DNA of 64,000 nt from Bryobacteraceae bacterium (GTDB taxonomy: Bacteria; Acidobacteriota; Terriglobia; Bryobacterales; Bryobacteraceae), in contig JAWKHH010000002.1 in assembly GCA_041394945.1 (NCBI GenBank), positions 1,496,501-1,560,500 on the forward strand, in the 5' to 3' direction. Positions 59,069 through 64,000 of this stretch are shown piece after piece; position 1 is the stretch's first letter; each line of letters opens with the position of its first letter. The position numbers and the translations under genes are program-made. Below the pieces are notes generated by a model. It was not told where the DNA came from. It saw only the letters and a program-made list of their open reading frames with translations, and ran no database searches.

Positions 59069-59163
59069 GATCGAGATTCTATCACCGGCGCACGGAGCGA
59101 TCAGCCAAAGTGAGCCAATTCGAAAGCGATTGGAGTAGGCCAATATGGTACGATGAACGAGCA

Positions 59164-60621
59164 GTGGAAAACGCGACCGGGAACTTCGCCTCCGGCCTAG
59201 GGCTGTCGCTGAACGGCCAGTCCGCCGTGCCGCTGTATCGCCAGATTCAGGATCACATCCGCGAGCGGATCGAGGCCGGCGTGCTGCGCGACGGCGACCG
59301 GCTTCCTCCGACGCGCGACCTGGCGGAAGCGCTGCGGCTCAATCGGGCCACGGTGGCCGCGGCCTATCGGGCGCTTGAAGAGGAGGGCCTGCTGCGGGGC
59401 CACGTGGGGCGCGGCAGCTTCGTCCAATCCCGCCAATTCGCCCCAACGCCGGCATCGGATCCGGCTTGGCCCACCGAAGCCGCGATCAGCTTTTCCACGG
59501 CGAGGCCGTCGGACGCACTGTTTCCGATCGCCGATTTCCGGCGTTCCGCCCACGAGGTACTCGCCGGAGACCTCGCGCCGATCCTCCAATTGGGTTCGCC
59601 CATCGGCTATGAACCGTTCCGCCGCCACTTGCTCGAAGCGTTGGCCGCGTCGGGCCAGGCGCAGCCGGCCGACGACCTGATCGTGACCAGCGGCTGCCAG
59701 CAGGCGCTCGATCTTCTCCAGCGCGTCCTGGCCCCGGCGGGAAGCACGGTCTTCGTCGAGGATCCCATCTACCCGGGTCTGCGGGAACTGTTCCGCCGCG
59801 CCGGAGTCCGGCTGGCGGGGATCCCGGTGGGGGCGGGCGGCATCGACATCGGCGCGCTCGATCGTGCGCTGCACCGCGAGCATCCGGCGCTGATCGTGGT
59901 CACGCCGGATTTCCAGAATCCCACCGGCATCACGCTGCCGCTCGAACAGCGGGATCAGCTACTCGGGCTGGCCGCGGCCCACGGCGTTCCGCTCGTTGAG
60001 AACGCCGCCTATAGCGCGCTGCGGCATGAAGGCGAGCCGGTGGCCGCCCTAAAACGGATGGACCGTGCCGGACTGGTGATTCAGGTGGGCAGTTTTTCGA
60101 AGCTCGCCTTCCCCGGGCTCCGGATCGGCTGGATCGCCGCTCCGCGGACGATCGTCGAGCGCGCAGCCGTGGCCAAGCAGTGGGCCGATCTTCATTCGGA
60201 CCAGCTTTCGCAGGCGATCCTGCACCGCTTCCTCGCCTCCGGGCGGATGGAGGCGCACCGGCGCAAGGTGATCGAAGCCGGCCGCGAACGGCTGGACGCC
60301 ACCATCGCCGGTCTCCGCGAGTTCTTTCCGGGTGGAACGTCGTTTGCCCGGCCCGAGGGCGGCATGAACATCTGGGTGGAACTGCCGGCGCCGGCTGACG
60401 CCGAAGAGATCCTGCCCAAGGCTATTGCCGGCGGCGTGAGTTTTCTTCCGGCGCGATATTTCGCCGTGGGCGATTTTCCGCGCGGCGCGCTCCGGCTGAG
60501 CTTTGCCGGACTCGCACCGGGCGAGATCCGGCGCGGACTTCAGGTGATCGGCGGCATCGCCGCCAAGGCGATCCACGGGGGTGAGGCATCGCGGCTCCCG
60601 CTGGCTTCCGCCATCGTTTGA
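59164..60621 (+). CDS. pdxR: PdxR/MocR-type GntR regulator with aminotransferase fold
   Basis: About 485 residues from the GTG at 59164; an upstream GTG at 59110 would give 503. The N-terminal GntR winged helix (PLYRQIQDHIRERIEAGVLR, then RLPPTRDLAEALRLNRATVA) is fused to a class I aminotransferase-like domain. That domain has the SFSKLAFPGLRIGW PLP-lysine loop and DFQNPTGITLPLEQRDQL. MocR proteins bind PLP and switch genes for PLP synthesis. pdxS follows directly on the same strand, which supports the name. AAAGTGAGCCA lies upstream at 59107-59117. Confidence 0.85.
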   Translation: MENATGNFASGLGLSLNGQSAVPLYRQIQDHIRERIEAGVLRDGDRLPPTRDLAEALRLNRATVAAAYRALEEEGLLRGHVGRGSFVQSRQFAPTPASDPAWPTEAAISFSTARPSDALFPIADFRRSAHEVLAGDLAPILQLGSPIGYEPFRRHLLEALAASGQAQPADDLIVTSGCQQALDLLQRVLAPAGSTVFVEDPIYPGLRELFRRAGVRLAGIPVGAGGIDIGALDRALHREHPALIVVTPDFQNPTGITLPLEQRDQLLGLAAAHGVPLVENAAYSALRHEGEPVAALKRMDRAGLVIQVGSFSKLAFPGLRIGWIAAPRTIVERAAVAKQWADLHSDQLSQAILHRFLASGRMEAHRRKVIEAGRERLDATIAGLREFFPGGTSFARPEGGMNIWVELPAPADAEEILPKAIAGGVSFLPARYFAVGDFPRGALRLSFAGLAPGEIRRGLQVIGGIAAKAIHGGEASRLPLASAIV

Positions 60622-60649
60622 TTTTGAGTACTACAGAAAGGCCCCAGAA

Positions 60650-61537
60650 ATGATCCTTACCGACGAGAAATTTCGAGTGAAAATCGGCTTGGCCGAGATG
60701 CTCAAGGGCGGCGTCATCATGGACGTCACTAACGCCGAACAGGCGCAGATCGCCGAAAAGGCCGGCGCGGCGGCCGTGATGGCGCTCGAACGCGTCCCGG
60801 CCGATATCCGCAAGGAAGGCGGTGTGGCGCGAATGGCGCCGATCGCCAAGATCCGGGAAATCATGGAGACGGTCAGCATCCCGGTGATGGCCAAGGCGCG
60901 GATCGGACACTTCATGGAGGCGCGCGTCCTCGAGGCGCTCGAAGTCGACTATATCGATGAGAGCGAAGTGCTCACACCGGCCGACGAAGAGCACCATATC
61001 GACAAGCGCGGCTTCAAAGTCCCCTTCGTCTGCGGCGCGCGCAACCTGGGTGAGGCGCTCCGCCGCATCGCCGAGGGCGCGGCGATGATCCGCACGAAGG
61101 GCGAAGCCGGCTCGGGCAACATCGTCGAGGCCGTGCGTCACATCCGCACGATCGTGAAGGAAATGAAGCAGCTCACCGTGCTTGGGGAGGAAGAGCTGGT
61201 GCGCGAGGCGAAGAATCATCAGGCTCCGCTCGAGCTAATCCAGTACGTCGCCAAGAATGGCAAGCTGCCGGTTCCTAACTTTTCAGCCGGGGGCATCGCC
61301 ACTCCGGCCGACGCCGCGCTGGTGATGCAGTTGGGCGCCGAGGCGGTGTTCGTGGGGTCGGGCATCTTCAAGTCGGACGATCCCGAGGCGCGGGCGAAGG
61401 CGATCGTCAAGGCAGCCACCTTCTACAAGGACCCGGCGAAACTTCTCGAAGCGAGCGAGGAACTCGGCATCGGGATGGCCGGCATCGACATGGCGACGCT
61501 CACCGCCACCGATCTGCTGCAGACCCGAGGCTGGTAG
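60650..61537 (+). CDS. pdxS: PLP synthase lyase subunit PdxS
   Basis: 295 residues, almost invariant family. MAKARIGHFMEARVLEALEV carries the first active-site Lys, MIRTKGEAGSGNIVEAVRHI the second. The C-terminus holds VPNFSAGGIATPADAALVMQ and VFVGSGIFKSDDPEARAKAI. PdxS makes PLP from ribose 5-phosphate, glyceraldehyde 3-phosphate and ammonia supplied by PdxT. The ATG at 60650 follows AGAAAGG 12 nt upstream. pdxT follows after 14 nt. Confidence 0.97.
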   Translation: MILTDEKFRVKIGLAEMLKGGVIMDVTNAEQAQIAEKAGAAAVMALERVPADIRKEGGVARMAPIAKIREIMETVSIPVMAKARIGHFMEARVLEALEVDYIDESEVLTPADEEHHIDKRGFKVPFVCGARNLGEALRRIAEGAAMIRTKGEAGSGNIVEAVRHIRTIVKEMKQLTVLGEEELVREAKNHQAPLELIQYVAKNGKLPVPNFSAGGIATPADAALVMQLGAEAVFVGSGIFKSDDPEARAKAIVKAATFYKDPAKLLEASEELGIGMAGIDMATLTATDLLQTRGW

Positions 61538-61551
61538 GCCTGGCTCCGCCT

Positions 61552-62190
61552 ATGAACCTCGGTGTGCTCGCCCTGCAGGGCGATTTCGAAGCTCACGTGC
61601 GCGCGTTCGAGGAGGCTGGCCGTGACGGCGGCCTCGAGGTGCGCGAAGTCCGTACGGCGGCCGATCTAGATGGTGTGGACGCGCTGGTGATTCCGGGTGG
61701 CGAGAGCACGACGATGCTGAAGCTGATCGGGATGGAAAACCTGACGGAACCGCTCCTCGAGTTCGGCCAGCGAAAGCCGATTTTCGGCACATGCGCCGGC
61801 GCCATTCTGCTGGCGAAGGAAGTGGCGTCACCGGCGCAATGGTCGCTCGGGTTGATGGATATCGCGGTCGAGCGGAACGCTTACGGGAGGCAGGTGCACA
61901 GCGACGTCACTCGCGTTGACCTGCTGCCCGGCGGGCCTTCGATCGAGGCCGTCTTCATTCGGGCGCCGATCATCCGCCGGGCCGGACCCGGCGTTCGGGT
62001 GCTGGCGGTTCGCGACGGCAATCCCATTCTGGCGGCCGAGGGCCTGCACATGGCTGCTACGTTCCATCCCGAGCTGACGGCGGATCGAACCGTGCAGCGG
62101 CTCTTCCTCGAGCACGCCCGCCGCTCGATGCAATCCGGAGCCCGAGCTGGAGCCGCCCAAGCTGGAGCCAAGGCATGCGGCGCCGCGTAA
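61552..62190 (+). CDS. pdxT: PLP synthase glutaminase subunit PdxT
   Basis: 212 residues. Class I glutaminase with GVLALQGDFEAHVRAFEEAG, the IPGGESTT motif, the nucleophile Cys in FGTCAGAILLAKEV and the His/Glu pair in AATFHPELTADRTVQRLFLE. It makes ammonia for PdxS. The last ~20 residues are a non-family Ala-rich tail. Its 3' end overlaps the next gene by 16 nt. Confidence 0.95.
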   Translation: MNLGVLALQGDFEAHVRAFEEAGRDGGLEVREVRTAADLDGVDALVIPGGESTTMLKLIGMENLTEPLLEFGQRKPIFGTCAGAILLAKEVASPAQWSLGLMDIAVERNAYGRQVHSDVTRVDLLPGGPSIEAVFIRAPIIRRAGPGVRVLAVRDGNPILAAEGLHMAATFHPELTADRTVQRLFLEHARRSMQSGARAGAAQAGAKACGAA

Positions 62191-62645
62191 GCGACATCGG
62201 CCGCGGGGGCGCGCCGACCCCGCCGACTCCCCTCCGGCGCGGCGGACCGCAGGGGATCCTGTTCGTTTGTTTGGGGAACGCTATTCGAAGCCAAATGGCC
62301 GAGGCGTTCGCGCGCAAGTACGGTTCCGACGTCATTGCGCCCGCCAGCGCCGGCCTTACGCCCGCGGCGGTGGTGGCCCCGTTGACCCTGAAGGTGATGA
62401 AGGACCGCGGCCTCGATCTCACGAGCCATTTCCCGAAAGCGATCCTCGAGGCGCCGGGCAGCCCGTGGGATCAGATCGTCAATATCAGCGGCGAGCGCCT
62501 TCCTCCCTTTCCGAATTCGCGGATCCGGACCTGGGAGGTGGCCGATCCGGTGGGAGGTCCCGAACAGGCATTCGTCGAAACCGCGGACAAGATCGAAGGG
62601 CTGATCATGCAGTTGATTCTCGATCTCCGGTCCGGCCGGGGATAG
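62175..62645 (+). CDS. Low-molecular-weight phosphotyrosine phosphatase-family protein
   Basis: 156 residues; the first ~25 are Arg/Pro-rich and may not be translated. The P-loop CLGNAIRSQMAEAF (C32...R38) fits C-x5-R of LMW-PTP and thioredoxin-coupled arsenate reductases. WEVADPVGG gives the DP acid. Either function is possible; no extra redox Cys pair typical of ArsC was seen. It overlaps the pdxT 3' end, perhaps in the same operon. Confidence 0.78.
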   Translation: MRRRVSDIGRGGAPTPPTPLRRGGPQGILFVCLGNAIRSQMAEAFARKYGSDVIAPASAGLTPAAVVAPLTLKVMKDRGLDLTSHFPKAILEAPGSPWDQIVNISGERLPPFPNSRIRTWEVADPVGGPEQAFVETADKIEGLIMQLILDLRSGRG

Positions 62646-62777
62646 CCCCATGGGCGGCGAGACGGCAAGACCCGGGATCGGAGGCATCGCACGCTCTCCA
62701 GCCGTTCCGCGCCCGTAGGCCGTTCCAACGCGCATGATAAACTGCTTACTGGGCGTTTTGCGCCCGAAAGGGGAGCG

Positions 62778-64000
62778 ATGACCAAGCGTCTTCAGTTTGT
62801 CGTTGTAAGCGCATCCACCTGTCTGCTGGTGCTGCTTCTGCTGGGAACCGTACTCGGCCGCAGCAATGCCGCCGATGGCGACGCCTACAAGCATTTCGCC
62901 GTGTTCAGCGACGTAGTGGCCAAGATCAAGAGCGACTACGTGGAAGAGCCGAATATGCACAACGTGACGCTAGGCGCGCTCAACGGTCTGCTCGAATCCA
63001 TCGATCCGTTCGCCAGCTATTTGAACGCCGAGCAGTACAAACAGTATCGCGACGCCATGACGCAGAAGAAGGGCGACGTGGGCCTGGTGCTCTCGCGGCG
63101 TTCCGGCTACATCGGCATCGTCGACGCGATTCCGGGGACGCCGGCGGCCGTTCTCGGGCTCACGACCTACGACATCATCGAAGCGATCAATGGAGTGAGC
63201 ACGCGCGACATGCCGCTCGCCTATGCGCAGTACCTGCTGCGGGGCGATCCGGGCACCAACGTGGAGCTGAGCGTGATTCAGGTTCGGCGCGGCGCCGAGG
63301 CGCAGAAGAAAGGCCTGACGCGAGCCAAGATCGAAATGCCCGCGGTCTCCGGCAAGATCATGAACGGCGACGTCGGATACGTCGAAGTTCCGGTGCTCGA
63401 CAAGGGCCGTTCGGCGCAGGTGAAGACCAAGCTCGCCGAACTCGAGAAGCAGGGGGCCAAGCGCTTCGTGCTCGACTTGAGGAATGACGCTGAAGGCGAT
63501 CTGAACGAAGGGCTTGTCCTCGCCGATATGTTCCTCGACAAGGGTCAGATGACCTATCTCGAAGGGCAGCGTTCGCCGAAGCGGGCCTTCGAAGCCGATG
63601 CGGCCGTTGTAAGTAAACTGCCGGTGGTTGTACTGACGAATCGGGGCACCGCGGGCGCCGCCGAGATCGCCGCCTCGGCGCTTGCCGACAACAAGCGCGC
63701 GGAGTTGGTTGGCGAACGGACGTACGGCATGGCCGCCGAGCGCAAGGCGCTCACGCTCGACGACGGCAGCGCGGTGATCCTCGCGGTGGCGAAGTATTAC
63801 AACGGGGCGGGGAAGGCGATTCAAGACACCGGCGTGACGCCGGCGCTGGTTGTCGCCGAAGCCGACGCGCCGGATACCGAAGACGAAGAGGGCGCACCCG
63901 GGCAGGCCGCGCCGCCGCCGGAGCCGAAGCCGGGCGAAGACGTCCAGCTCAAGAAGGCGATCGAGGTGCTGACGTCCGGACTGGAAGCCGCGAAGAAGGG
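62778..64000 (+). CDS. S41 (C-terminal processing) peptidase homologue, truncated by window, catalytic dyad missing
   Basis: The frame is open from the ATG at 62778 to the window end (407 full residues seen). An N-terminal membrane helix (LVLLLLLGTVLGR) and the usual YVEEP helix precede a PDZ domain at about 95-170 (VGLVLSRRSGYIGIVDAIPG, then AAVLGLTTYDIIEAINGVST). The S41 core then follows. CtpA-type enzymes have Ser in the T/S-A-S-A-x-E-I strand; here it reads TAGAAEI (G293). The Lys of the GxKTFGKG motif is replaced: GERTYGMAA (M318). So this looks like an inactive scaffold or regulator. GGGGAG lies upstream of the start. Confidence 0.88.
   Translation, partial: MTKRLQFVVVSASTCLLVLLLLGTVLGRSNAADGDAYKHFAVFSDVVAKIKSDYVEEPNMHNVTLGALNGLLESIDPFASYLNAEQYKQYRDAMTQKKGDVGLVLSRRSGYIGIVDAIPGTPAAVLGLTTYDIIEAINGVSTRDMPLAYAQYLLRGDPGTNVELSVIQVRRGAEAQKKGLTRAKIEMPAVSGKIMNGDVGYVEVPVLDKGRSAQVKTKLAELEKQGAKRFVLDLRNDAEGDLNEGLVLADMFLDKGQMTYLEGQRSPKRAFEADAAVVSKLPVVVLTNRGTAGAAEIAASALADNKRAELVGERTYGMAAERKALTLDDGSAVILAVAKYYNGAGKAIQDTGVTPALVVAEADAPDTEDEEGAPGQAAPPPEPKPGEDVQLKKAIEVLTSGLEAAKK

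Noticed and set aside
1..64000. CRISPR arrays, tRNA and rRNA genes, insertion sequences
   Set aside because: No regular spaced repeats, no tRNA-like TPsiC text with cloverleaf, no transposase frames were noticed.

Overview
The window is a gene-dense, GC-rich chromosomal segment. It most likely comes from an acidobacterium of the Bryobacter/Solibacter type. This is inferred from a PadR regulator coupled to an ADOP-type permease (acidobacterial duplicated orphan permease), two Gfo/Idh/MocA oxidoreductases with twin-arginine-like N-termini, uronate catabolism genes, and a split flagellar locus with divergent arms. No rRNA, tRNA, CRISPR array or insertion sequence was recognised.

Layout. 1-8.7 kb: the end of mannonate dehydratase, an MscS-type channel, an EF-G paralogue, a malate/lactate-type dehydrogenase, a phosphoesterase, an MBL-fold hydrolase, rpmB, a TIM-barrel isomerase-like protein and a GT39/ArnT-like glycosyltransferase. 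8.7-23.4 kb: a HIT-like exported protein, an altronate-dehydratase-like enzyme, a DsbA-like thioredoxin, an M28 peptidase, a heptaheme cytochrome-TPR fusion, PadR plus ADOP, an oxidoreductase, and two translationally coupled amidohydrolase-fold proteins, of which the first has lost its metal ligands. 23.4-24.8 kb: a putative retron, with an extended -10 promoter, a msr-msd RNA bounded by a perfect 13-nt inverted repeat with an AGC branch-point motif, and a reverse transcriptase starting 6 nt downstream. 24.8-34.5 kb: a DUF2157/GDYXXLXY pair, an NtrC-type two-component system, ribosomal protein S1, and a sigma factor, anti-sigma, adhesin-like and PDZ cluster.

34.5-54 kb is a flagellar locus. 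The minus-strand arm reads fliK-flgD-flgE-fliN-fliO-fliP-fliQ-fliR-flhB-flhA-flhF-fliA-fliN(long). The plus-strand arm reads flgF-flgG-flgA-flgH-flgI-flgJ. They diverge from a 311-bp region that holds two oppositely oriented sigma-54-like elements. Then come malQ, a solitary nuoB, and flaG-fliS behind a sigma-28-like promoter that the window's own FliA could read. The right end holds a second oxidoreductase, a PdxR-like regulator with pdxS and pdxT, a low-molecular-weight phosphatase homologue, and a truncated S41 peptidase homologue that lacks both catalytic residues.

The retron is the main discovery candidate. Its parts fit each other (promoter start at a1, branch G directly after a1, two msr hairpins, a foldable msd, a2 abutting the RT gene), and no obvious effector gene lies beside it. 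All functional calls are from reading the sequence; no database search was run.
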